Part shown: one piece after another, positions 47,758-60,299 of the stretch
Layout of the letters: each line of letters begins with the position of its first letter
How positions within the stretch are numbered: position 1 is the first letter of the stretch
DNA from: Diphasiastrum complanatum
Taxonomy: Eukaryota; Streptophyta; Lycopodiopsida; Lycopodiales; Lycopodiaceae
Assembly (NCBI GenBank): GCA_029204225.1
Contig: CM055100.1
Span: 58,714,975-58,778,974 of the forward strand
Direction of reading: 5' to 3'
DNA: 64,000 bases
Notes under the pieces: model-generated
Seen by the model: only the letters and a program-made list of their open reading frames with translations
Told to the model about the DNA's origin: nothing
Databases searched by the model: none
Position numbers and translations under genes: made by a program

Positions 47758-48235
47758 TTAACTGTGACTTGAGCTGCTGGAAATTTGTCGACAAGACACA
47801 AAGTACTGGTTCCAACAGAACAGCCAATGTCAAGAATAACAGAGATCTCCCGGCAAGAGTAATGAACATGATGTTCTTCAATAGCTCTGAGCCAATTTCC
47901 TTGAAGGACTTCCATGGCTTCATCCATTGACTTTGCATCAGGAATCACTCATCTAATCATGGACAATGTTGCAGGTTTCACTTCTAATGCTGCCTACTAA
48001 ATAATCAGCCTGCATTGTGTCACAGTTCTATCATATCTCTACAAACAAAAAACTCCACCTTAAACCCTAAACATGGTTATGAACCCAGCCCTGTGGGCAA
48101 CAATCTTCAACATCTACAATTGCATCAACAAAAGAAAATGCTCAGATGCATTCCATCTGCGGACCCGAAACCTAAAACCTAAACAGAAAACTGGAACCTT
48201 ATGGACGTGAAACTTACCTTCCAGGAAAGGTTGCC
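47758..48235 (-). pseudogene. SAM-dependent methyltransferase gene fragment
   Basis: Minus strand: exon end DYLKEFHAYEDGNLSWK|GTAAGT near 48225, then an exon with ALEVKPATLSMI, an in-frame TGA, VIPDAKSMDEAMEVLQGNW, and ILDIGCSVGTSTLCLVDKF with PAAQVT at about 47765-47860. LDIGCSVGTST is the glycine-rich SAM-binding motif I of class I methyltransferases. The block order fits a plant UbiE/Methyltransf_11-like family of probably plastid enzymes. Exons for the remaining motifs are not seen below 47750. The TGA and missing 3' exons mark it as decayed. Confidence 0.6.
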
Positions 48236-49433
48236 ATCTTCATAAGCATGGAACTCCTTTAAATAATCTGTTAAGAAAAAAAATGTGCAATGTTTCAAGA
48301 AGAACATAATCTACATTTGAGTGTGTTCTTTTGGATTGTATAAGAGAGTAAACTTTACAGTTTAGGGTTTAGGGAATCAACAAAATCAAGTAAAATCAAT
48401 GTCATAAGCCCTAGAGAAAAAAAATGTGAATAACTATAAAATTGCAACTGTTCTGGTGAAATTGAAATAAATGCAAAATTGCACACATAAGATAGAAATA
48501 AATATCTATTTGTGAAATTAGAATATATCCAATTTCACAAATTTATATAGAGAAGTCATTGATGTCATAAGGTGAAGCTTAGAAACAATATACGAGCAAC
48601 TCAAAAAGTCAAAGGATCTATGTCAAAACAATAATATAAAATTCAATAAACAAAAAATCTTAGCCAAACAACGTTGCTTATGTCTCATCAGTACCCAAGC
48701 ATAAGTTGCTAACTGGGTCTCGAAAGAATCCGGATTCTCTTGGGTAGACCTAGTGTTGACTAAGAAGCAAAAGACAACCAGTAAAAAGAAAGAAAAAATA
48801 ATAATAATTCAAATAAAATGAAATTCAAAATTCAAAATTCAAAATTTATAGATCTAATTAAAAATAAATAATAAATAAGAACAAGGATCATAATATGTAT
48901 ACGAGTTACCAAAACAAAGACAAAATACTAGAAACAAAGTCGGCTCGTTAGCTCTCCACTTTTTTGGACTCTATTATTAATCATGTTAAACATACCAAGA
49001 CAGAAATACAGTTGGAAGCAAGCAGAAAAGGCATCATGATGACACACAGGGCCACCCATAATCAACATGACATTTGCTTAATGCTGCACATACATTACAA
49101 CTAAACCAGCAATGCCAAATGATGCTGCCATAAGCAGACATCAAATTTATCTAATTTTATTAATACAAAACAATATATTTGGGGCCATAAGGAAAAAACC
49201 ATTTCATTGGGAAGAAAACATATCAGTCAGTGCATATCATTATGAACTGAGTTTTATGCTATATTATTCTCATAGCATGCATGACGGTAAAAAATCAATG
49301 ACCATAGGCAATTTAGTAATCCACTGTACTAGATTTTTGCACAATACTTTGGGGTGATTTATTTGACTACTGAAAGATTGCTCAAGTGTAACTGAAAAAC
49401 CTCCATGACATCAGTGAGGAGCTTACAGTCAAG
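48236..49433. other. Presumed intron or intergenic DNA
   Basis: AT-rich sequence between two minus-strand exon candidates; no other pattern recognised. Confidence 0.35.
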
Positions 49434-49540
49434 TCAGGGTACACTAAAGAAGCATTTTCGACAAGCGGCTTCTCAGCATATACATTTGAAGTAAGGAGTC
49501 CCTCTGACATTTGTCGCCATGGTACACCTTTCCTCTCTGC
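49434..49540 (-). pseudogene. Candidate upstream exon of the methyltransferase gene
   Basis: The minus strand reads AERKGVPWRQMSEGLLTSNV and VENASLVYPDLT|GTAAGC, with a TTTCAGTACAG-type acceptor before it. It has the form of a bounded exon in the right strand and order for the methyltransferase fragment. Membership is inferred. Confidence 0.35.
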
Positions 49541-49653
49541 TGTACTGAAAGTTTCACTAAAAAAAGAGGTGAGAATTTTCGCTTTAGTTATTATTAGAGA
49601 GAAGATGGCCACTACTCACAGCATCCTTTTAGTGGATTTACCTTTCTACAGTA

Positions 49654-49955
49654 CCTTTTTTATGACATTGACTGGCCTTGGGCCCTTATTATATGGTTAT
49701 ATGTGGAGTGGGGGCCTGTAGGAGGCGCACTATTTTCCTCCACATTTGGCCTCCCTTTACTTTTGAATTCCTATTTTAGGGTTCATTGGTAGGGTATTTA
49801 TAGGGGCATTTGTACACTCATTTTTCAGATTATTGATTGGTATTGCTTGGGCTCTTCGTGGGAGAACCTATTGTCCTGTCTAGTGCTTGTAGGGCTTTAG
49901 TCTATTGCTGTCTTTTATGCTTCATTGATTCAACACTGAGATTTTGATCATAACT
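49654..49955 (+). repeat. Inverted portion of the gypsy LTR
   Basis: Reverse complement of 55819-56122, with about nine small differences in 300 bases. Its outer end GATCATAACT is followed by ATACG, the inverse of the target duplication CGTAT. It should lie directly before 50421 in opposite orientation; see the inversion finding. Confidence 0.9.
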
Positions 49956-50420
49956 ATACGCCAAATAAATATACTGCAACAAATAACGCAGCATCAGCTT
50001 AGGAGGGAAGCCACTGCAGTACATGGGTGGCAAGGACGCGTAAGCAAAATAGACTGATTAATGGTACACTGTAGATTTCAGTACATAGTCCAATACTGCA
50101 GAATTCTCTGTTCCGTATTCTAAGCTAAAATTTTGGATACAATTGCACACTCTTTTGTGACATCCAAAACATATTACCACGACACGTTTGGCAGTACAAT
50201 CTTGCAATTGACTAACATTAGTGCACAATGCAACATCGAGTCATTTTCAAACATAGGAATGTAGGTCTCTGTTTGATCCTCTTTTGCTACTGTTTCATCA
50301 CAGATAGGAATGTGATCCTGGACATGGTTAAACTCTTGAGACGTTTGTGAATGGTTGATGTACATGTGTATGTGTATCATTGTGGTGCTATCCTTTATTT
50401 ATGAGTCATGGGATATCCAG
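49956..50420 (+). other. Inverted flank of the gypsy insertion, with the end of the interrupted ORF
   Basis: ATACGCCAAATAAATATACT continues, on the plus strand, the reading frame broken at 56284 and reaches a TAG at 50000-50002. The rest is AT-rich former flanking DNA without recognised genes. Confidence 0.65.
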
Positions 50421-50582
50421 GGACCCAGTGCGGGTCATAAGCATATATAAAGGCTCTAAGGCCTGTACATGACTAATATAAAATGCGTAACCAGAAATAT
50501 ACATAACCAATAGTAAATGTAAAGAGGCCTACAGAATATATGTAGAGTAGCCCAGTAGGCCTGTATCCTGTAGTCCGTAACT
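50421..50582 (-). repeat. Remaining part of the gypsy 3' LTR
   Basis: Matches 56122-56283 with about ten substitutions in 162 bases, mostly transitions. It ends CCGTAACT next to the internal purine-rich CCAGGGAG (minus strand). Confidence 0.9.
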
Positions 50583-50658
50583 CTCCCTGGCTATAAAGAA
50601 CATTGCCCCCAATGTAGGCAAAATAAGATAAGAACCAGTGCCAGAGAAAAATATTGCA

Positions 50659-52215
50659 TCAAGATATCCCATTTGAGAAAGGAACATCAAGAGAAGCCAG
50701 ACCATCCCAAGAAGCAATGGTAGCTGCAAGTGATCGAGCCTGATCAGCCAGGATAGGGGTATGATAAAAAACATCAATGGGCTCCCAAGTAGCCTCATTA
50801 ATAGGACGACCATCCCACTGGACCAAAAACAGAACCTGCCGATGGCGACGACTATGCAATAAGCGCACCTGTAAAATAGCAGCTGGCCGGAATGGAAAAA
50901 GCTCTGGATTTGTAGGATGTGAGGAATCTCGAGGAGCATCGTCCTCAATAGTAGCACGTAATAAACTGACATGAAAGTTATCACAAGCCCGAGTAGCAGC
51001 AGGTAATTCAAGACGATATGTAACTGGACTGTGGTGCTCAAGAATATGAAAAGGCCCATAATAGCGCGGCGCAAGCTTCTCAGTAGAAGCAAGACCCTGT
51101 ACAAAACGATGGCGAGCAAAGCGTAACCAAAGAAAAACAGTATCTCCCTCTGCAAACTCAACATGGCACCGATGACGATCAACAATGGTCCTGTACCACT
51201 GCTGAATATGCTGTAAATGAGTAGCAGCTCTAGTAATAATCTCCCGAGCACTCGAAAGATAAGATGAAATAGTAACAGGTGCATCATCTGGAGGAGCAGG
51301 TATACCGGGTAGAACTGGTGAGTATCCATGAGCAAGCAGGAAAGGAGAAACACTTGTGCTGGAACTAACATAACTGTTATAACTATACTCAGCCAAACAT
51401 AAATGCTGATCCCAATCACGACCAAAAGGAGAAACATAATATCGTAAATAATCCTCCAATACCCGGTTAATAATCTCAGACTGACCATCCGCAGAAGAAT
51501 GATAAGCAGTGCCCATAAGTATCCTAACATCCAAGATATGCATAAGCTTTGTCCAAAAACCTGATGTAAACTTGGTATCCCGATCAGTAAGTATAGATCG
51601 TGGGAGACCATGTAAGCGAAAAATCTCATAAATAAATATACGACCACACTGCTCTGCTGTAATAGTACGTCTGACTGGTATGAAATGAGCTTGTTTAAAA
51701 AACCTATCAACTACCACCAAACAAGAGTCATGACCATGCTGAGTACGGGGAAGACCTAAAATGAAGTCCATAGATATATCAGTCCACTGGCAGGAAGGAA
51801 TAGGCCAACTTTGAAGGAGACCGCCAGGTTTTTCACGGGAATACTTGTTACGAAGGCAAAAATCACAAGTATGAATAAGGTGGGAAAGTTCACGCTTCAT
51901 GGAAGGCCAATAAAAATGTTCTTTCAAACAGAACAAGGACTTCTGAAAACCAAAATGGCCACCAACAGGAGATGAATGGGCATCAAGAAGGAGCTGTGGA
52001 CGTATGTCGAGAGTGTTGGGAATACATAACGAACCATAGTGAAACAAATGATGATTAACAATGGAATAAACCTGGTGAGGGTGAGAGGAAGGACGAGAGG
52101 CAAACGACATAACATCACGAAAGTCTGGACATATGGCATAAGCCTGAGGAAGATCATCATACCAAGAGTGGGGAGACATAACAAGACTGTAAGTAAGAGC
52201 AGGTAAACGAGACAA
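50659..52215 (-). CDS. Gypsy integrase with chromodomain (largest intact pol segment)
   Basis: 518 uninterrupted codons, really a segment of pol downstream of a stop; the initial Met is not a true start. The start MSRLPAL is the end of RNase H (ADALSRLPAL). Zinc-binding region: H80, H87, C117, C120. Catalytic triad D150 (TDISMDFILGLP), D211 (LTDRDTKFTSGF), E247 (GQSEIINRVLEDYL). GPFHILEHHSPVTYRLELP near 390 is the integrase C-terminal module. Residues about 440-485 are a chromodomain (LFLVQWDGRPINEATWEP), which in chromoviruses directs insertion to chromatin marks. The catalytic residues are all present. Confidence 0.85.
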   Translation of the reverse strand: MSRLPALTYSLVMSPHSWYDDLPQAYAICPDFRDVMSFASRPSSHPHQVYSIVNHHLFHYGSLCIPNTLDIRPQLLLDAHSSPVGGHFGFQKSLFCLKEHFYWPSMKRELSHLIHTCDFCLRNKYSREKPGGLLQSWPIPSCQWTDISMDFILGLPRTQHGHDSCLVVVDRFFKQAHFIPVRRTITAEQCGRIFIYEIFRLHGLPRSILTDRDTKFTSGFWTKLMHILDVRILMGTAYHSSADGQSEIINRVLEDYLRYYVSPFGRDWDQHLCLAEYSYNSYVSSSTSVSPFLLAHGYSPVLPGIPAPPDDAPVTISSYLSSAREIITRAATHLQHIQQWYRTIVDRHRCHVEFAEGDTVFLWLRFARHRFVQGLASTEKLAPRYYGPFHILEHHSPVTYRLELPAATRACDNFHVSLLRATIEDDAPRDSSHPTNPELFPFRPAAILQVRLLHSRRHRQVLFLVQWDGRPINEATWEPIDVFYHTPILADQARSLAATIASWDGLASLDVPFSNGIS

Positions 52216-55200
52216 AGCATCAGCAACAACGTTACTTTTACCAGAATTATAATGAATATCAAAATGAAAGGACTGTAAAAACTGAAGCCAACGATACTGA
52301 CTATCACTAAGATCCTTTTGTGTTTACAAATAACGAAGTGACTGGTGATCAGTAAAAACATCAAACGGAACATGATACAGATAATGACGCCACTTCTTTA
52401 AAGCAAAAATAATAGCAAGCAGCTCTTTTTCATGAGTGGAATAGGGCTGCTCATACGAATGAAGACGATGAGATTCATATGCAATAACACACTGACGATG
52501 ACGTAACAAAGCACCTAATCCTGTGGAACTAGCATCAGTCTCAACAGCAAAACGCTGGGAAAAATCTGGAAGACATAAAACAGGGGCAGTGGTAAGCTTA
52601 ACCTTCAAAGTATCAAAAGTTGACTGACATGCGGGAGTCCAAGCAAACGAAGTTTCTTTTTTCAACAGAGCATGCAAAGGAGATGCAAAGAATAGAATGG
52701 ACCTTACGAGGGTCGAGACGAATAGTACCATTAGTAACAAAGAAGCCCAAAAACTTGATTTGTACAACAACAAAAGAACATTTAGAATGTTTAGCATACA
52801 GATGATGAGTAACTAACAAAACAAAAATAGAACCAACGTGCTGAACATGAAGAGAGAGATTGGTGCTATAAATAAGGATATCGTCAAAATAAACAATGAC
52901 ACACTTTCCAAGCAGAGGACGAAAGATGTTATTCATGACATTCTAAAAAGTGGGTGGGCCATTGGTAACACCAAAAGGAAGTACACGAAACTCATACAGA
53001 CGAAAGTGGGTACGGAAAGTTGTCTTGTGCTCATCAGGAGGATGCATACAAATATGGTGATAATCAGAACGAAGGTCAAGTTTAGAAAAGATCTTGGCTT
53101 GGCCTAACTGGTCAAACAGGTCATCCATATGAGGGATAGGGTACTGATTACGAATAGTAAGTTTATTTAAAGCATGATAATCTATACATAGACATTTAGT
53201 ACCATCCTTCTTATCAACAAGTAAAACAGGAGCACCAAAAGGACTGTGGCTAGGAAAAATAAGGCCTTGATGTAATAAATCAAACACTTGACGCTGGACT
53301 TCCTCGCACTCAACAATAGACATACGAAAATGAGGACGAGAAGGAGGTGATGCAGAGGAAACAAGGTCTATATGGTGGTTGACATCTGGTAAAGGTGGTA
53401 ACTGAGTCGTCTCTCTAAAAACATGCTCAAATTCATGCAACAGTTCAGAAAATACCTATGGAAAAGGTGGTGCATCCGCAATAGGCTGAATTGGCTGAAC
53501 ATAAAGAATAGCCGTACAGTGGGCCTTTGGGAGGCTCCGTATGAACTGCTTCCCGGAAATAAGCTTATAGTCCTACCGAGAATCAATACCAGAAAATATA
53601 TGCTGAGTACCATCATGAGAGAATGTGAATGTCTGCTGTTGGAGGTCTACTGTAACCGCACCAAGGGATGCAAACCAATCAGCACCGAGGATAAGATCGT
53701 ACCGTGTAAGTGGAATAATATGAAAATCTGCCTGACCAAGGAAGTCTCCAATCCGATATGAAAGTTGTTGATACATCTGCGTGCTAGAAAAAGAGTGTGC
53801 GCTGGCAACCTCAACATGCAGGGGATGAGGCATAGTGACTGGCATAGCACGAATGTGTGTAGTAATATGACTGTTGAGATACGAGTGAGTGCTACCCATG
53901 TCAACAAGGGCAATAAACTCCCGACCAGTGATACGTACGCGAAGACGGATATGGCGTGGACCCAGCTTACCGGCCTAAGTAGCATAAGCAAGCTGAGCAT
54001 GGCATACAGCTAGATCAGGGGGATCAGGAACAAGCTCAGTGGGTGTGGCAAACTGATCAACAGGTGGGTCATCATCAAGAATATGAAGGCATATGGCAGA
54101 ATCAGGACTATCATCAGGTGTGTCAGCATCATGGAAATAGACGGCAATAGCAGTGGCAGGCTGTCGGCAATCACAGGCGATATGATCAGAACTCTTACAT
54201 TTGAAACATAAGCGCTTCTCACGGATCTCCGACATCTCAGGCTATGAGTAGCGACGAACAAAAACAAGACGAGGAGAAAAAGGAGGACGTGGTGCAGAAG
54301 GAAGAGTGGATGAAGGTGAACTGATAGATGTGGGACTAGCAGAGGATGGAGAGGAAAAAATAGGACATGTGAAAGGACGCAGAGGATGAGAAACAGAGGA
54401 AGAGATGGGAGAGTACTTGTGCTGCAATGTGGTAGCAAGGGAGATGGCGTGAGAAAGAGTGAGTGGAAAAAAAGTAGAAACATCATACCTGAGTGCGCCT
54501 CGTAGACTAGCAACGTATCGAGAGATGAGCTCCAATGTAGAAATATTTGGGAATAGATAGGAAAGCTCTGTAAACCGTGTCGTATAAGCAGCCAAGTCAC
54601 CAGTGTGAGCGAAAGATATCGCGTTGTCGAATAAGCCACTGAGTCCAACTAGCAAGGCCAGGGTGTGAAGCCGTCTGGCGAAACATGCGCCACCAAGTAG
54701 TAGCACGGCCCTCCAAATGTAAAGCAGCCAAATTAATCCGCTGATTGTCAGTCTTAGGAAACATAAAGAAGTAGGTCTCAAGCTTAGAATACCAATTCTT
54801 GAGTTCATTCCCATCGGATGACCCAAAATACACAGTAAGCTGAACCTTATCCTTAAAGTCTCATGGCAAAGGACCAGAAGATTGAAGGAGTCTCAGGTGG
54901 TGGAAATGTACGCTGTGGGGGAACATGTGGAGATAGTGGAAAAACATTGGACTGTAATGATAGTGTAGCAATCTGGGCAGAAAGAGCAGTGAACGTCTCT
55001 CGTAACTCCTGGTGTAAATTTGTGCGTACATCAATCATGGCTTCCCTAAGATGATCTCGAAATTCACGTCGTGCTTTGTCAAGGTAAGTGGAAGACGGTA
55101 TGCGAGACTCAGAAGATGTAGGGGAAGTATCCATGGTCAAGGAATGCAGGAAGTGAAGAGAGTGTAAGAAAAGCTTAATATCGGAGGAGGGAGCGGACTT

Positions 55201-55374
55201 TTGTCGTTACCCCAAATACACTTTAGGTACACAAACGACACTAAGAGTAAGAAAGGAAATGACAAATGTCAAGAAAAGGTGTGGAAAGCAAGGAAAAACC
55301 AACAAAGATACCTCTCAATAAAGCTCCAAGCGTGTGCAAAGAGCTGGCTAGAAAATGTGACCACAAGGAGAATG

Positions 55375-55575
55375 AAAGTGGGCGCTGGACACCCTCCAAT
55401 CAATGCTGAAAATATGGCTGGAAATCTGTGGAAAACGTGATGAAATAGGGCGATGGACAGCCTCCAATCAAAACTGAAATATGGCTGAAACTCTGCTGGA
55501 ACAATGGCTGAAAAATGTGATGAAGTAGGGCGCTGGACAGCCTCCAATCAATGCTGAAAAGATGGCTGAGAATCC
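55375..55575. repeat. Three tandem repeats in the gypsy leader
   Basis: GGGCG(C/A)TGGACA(C/G)CCTCCAATCA occurs near 55380, 55448 and 55530, each followed by ATGGCTG-rich sequence. They lie between the primer site and gag. Confidence 0.85.
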
Positions 55576-55806
55576 TTTCCCTGAATCAAATGGAGGATTA
55601 AAAAAAAAAGAGGGAAAAGGATTTGGAACTTGGGCGCCGGAAATAATCTGCCCAAAAAAAAAAAAAAAATTCCGGCCGCCAAATTTAGCGAAAGTACTTC
55701 CGCTAACTATCTACTAAAGCTCCGCCAAGGAAAATGCTCTGATGGGAGTTGGTCCTCCTCCAAACTGTGCTGAATGTTGCTGAAGAAATTCAGCAATCAG
55801 GAAAGT

Positions 55807-55818
55807 GCTCTGATACCA
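55807..55818 (-). other. Gypsy primer-binding site
   Basis: The minus strand reads TGGTATCAGAGC, directly touching the LTR end (...ATAACT) with no spacer. Confidence 0.9.
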
Positions 55819-56283
55819 AGTTATGATCAAAATCTCAGGTGTTGAATCAATGAAGCATAAAAGACAGCAATAGACTAAAGCCCTACAAGCAATAGACAAG
55901 ACAATAGGTTCTCCCACGAAGAGCCCAAGCAATACCAATCAATAATCTGAAAAATGAGTGTACAAATTCCCCTATAAATACCCTACCAATGAACCCTAAA
56001 ATAGGAATTCAAAAGTACAGGGAGGCAAAATGTGGAGGAAAAATAGTGCGCCCTCCTACGGGCCCCCACTCCACATATAACCATATAATAAGGGCCCAAG
56101 GCCAGTCAATGTCATAAAAAAGGACCCAGTGCGGGTCATAAGCATATAAAAAGGCTCTAAGGCCTGTACATGACTAATACAAAATGCGTAACCAGAAATA
56201 TACACAACCAAAAGTAAATGTAAAGAGGCTTGCGGAATATATGCAGAGTAGCCCAGTAGGCCTGTATATTGTAGTCCGTAACT
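55819..56283 (-). repeat. Gypsy 5' LTR, 465 bp, ends AGTTA...TAACT
   Basis: Boundaries are set by the primer site on one side and the CGTAT target copy (56284-56288) on the other. The ends form a 5 bp inverted repeat AGTTA/TAACT instead of the usual TG/CA. Confidence 0.88.
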
Positions 56284-56439
56284 CGTATTCATCTTGAGCT
56301 CGTCGTCATTGAAAGCCTGTTTGAAAAGCATCGCTAACTCATTGGTAATACCTTTACTGATGTTGACATCCGTCTCTTTATTACCCTTATTCAATTTGAT
56401 GAAGCTTGTGCTATCAACTTCAAGTGCAACAAGCGACAA
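56284..56439 (-). pseudogene. ORF of unknown function interrupted by the gypsy insertion
   Basis: The minus strand reads MSLVALEVDSTSFIKLNKGN, ITNELAMLFKQAF and NDDELKMNT, then meets the LTR. With the element removed and the 49.65-50.42 kb inversion undone, the frame continues PNKYTATNNAASA-stop. No family recognised. The coherent frame suggests that the target was coding or an open exon. Confidence 0.5.
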
Positions 56440-57190
56440 ATTCGAGAGTTATCCTAACCTCTTCAACTATGCAAAGGATCTTTTTTAGGTATAACAGACT
56501 TGCTATTCCACCTTCCAGTTTATTGGCCTAAGGGAGCAGTTTGTATTGTATCTCTTTCAATTTGAAATGATCATATGTGGTGAGCATTCATGTCACTATA
56601 CTAGCAATTTTCTAGTCTTCATCATGCTCCCAATCACCACTCCATGTAATTGCTATATTGCAACCATTGACCTTGGAGACAATGAATTCCTTGGTAGTCT
56701 AATAGTGTTTGTGATCTCTACCTACTAACAACAAAGAGCGAGTTTGGGATGTAATCAATTTCTTGTTGCAGAAATTCTCTTCGAGAAGGTGTATATTGGT
56801 TGCTATAGTTTTTCACAAAACAATATAGAATTTTGCTAGCTTTTGGTAACTGTTAAAGTTGTAGTAGACCAACTGGGACAGCGATTTGCAGCTAGGATTT
56901 TTCCTTGTGGAAATCGTTGTCTGATGCTGGCAGTTTCTGAGTGGAAATTCATAGCAAATTCCTATTTAGGCAGTAAAGAAGGCTTATGCCTCTCCTGCAG
57001 GCAGAAACTTTGGTTGACCAACTCAAAATCGCTGTCTGTCTCCGTGTTTCTTGACAAAAACCAACTTTGAACCTTGTTTCTTAGTGATAACAAGGATGCA
57101 ATGAGTTTTTTTTGGCTGAATCACAGATCATACAGTTAATTCTCAGTGATTCCGAGCCTATAGTGATAAAGAATCTTTGTTTGTGATAGA
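56440..57190. other. No gene recognised
   Basis: Open frames at 56546-56728 and 56843-57070 (+) carry no family motif. Confidence 0.4.
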
Positions 57191-57915
57191 ATGGCAAGAA
57201 GAAGCTGTCAAAGATCAAGTGTTTTTTCTGTGGCAAGAAAGGACATTATGCATCAAATTGTTTCAAGAAGAAGAACCAATCTAAGCAAGGTAACCTTACT
57301 AATGAGGATGAGTGTGCGGGTGTAGAGAGTGAAAGAGAGGATTCATTAATGATGTCTACTTTTTCATCTTTTCCTTTTAAGAATGAAGAAGTCTGGTGGA
57401 TAGATAGTGGGGCTAGTTCCCATATGTCTAGTTCTAGGAACTCTTTCACTGATCTCATGCCATATCTAGGTGCAAAAAGGTCAATCTATACTGTTAATGA
57501 TGTAGAGTGTAGGATTGAAGGAATAGGTAATATTCCATTGCATGCATCATCATCAAGATCTTTTTGCTTACATGACATACTGTATGTACCTAGATTGACC
57601 AAGAATCTCATTAGTGTAGGACAGCTGTTTGATAGTGGATTGGATGTCAAGTTTCAAGTTGACAAGTGTATAATCTCAAGAGAAAATGACGTTATTGCTA
57701 GAGGATCTAGAATTGGTAAGTTGTACAAACTAGATTCTAGGGAGAGTGCTAACATTTCAGATATTGCTTATGAGACCAAGGTTCTACAGGAGGATCTGTG
57801 GCCCAAGAGATTGGGTCATCCCAATTTCAAAGCCATGCAATCTATGGTCAAAGAAGGAAAAGCTATGGGTCTACCAAAGACACTATCAAAGTAGCTTCTA
57901 CCTTGTGAAGCTTGT
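57190..57915 (+). mobile_element. Copia fragment: zinc knuckle, protease, GAG-pre-integrase
   Basis: CFFCGKKGHYASNCFKKK near 57217, VWWIDSGASSHMSSSRNSF (intact DSG) near 57395, LYVPRLTKNLISVGQLFDSG, RGSRIGKLYKLDSRESANIS and DLWPKRLGHPNFKAMQSM up to 57893. It then stops in the pre-integrase region. One frame is open for 181 codons. Confidence 0.88.

Positions 57916-60299
<2,384 letters not shown>

Larger units (their letters stand above)
50583..55818 (-). mobile_element. Ty3/gypsy chromovirus internal region (gag-pol), decayed
   Basis: Minus strand from the primer site at 55818: leader with tandem repeats, gag (55133 to about 54242), CCHC knuckle CFKCKSSDHIACDC (about 54200), protease with VDMGSTHSYL (about 53900; DTG/DSG has become DMG), RT 53440-52700 (VIVYFDDILIYS), RNase H to 52325, integrase and chromodomain to 50659. 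Lesions: frameshift near 54645; TAG before PEMSEIREK; TAG where TFQN is expected (about 52940); stop after QSLRYL (about 52325); a deletion near 52700 between RT and RNase H. Several lesions are of the C-to-T type. Confidence 0.93.

Noticed and set aside
50529-51710. 393-codon hydrophobic ORF on the minus strand
   Set aside because: Out-of-frame shadow of the gypsy integrase; the other frame carries the DDE triad and chromodomain.
54010-54648. 212-codon Leu-rich ORF on the minus strand
   Set aside because: Shadow frame of the gypsy gag region.
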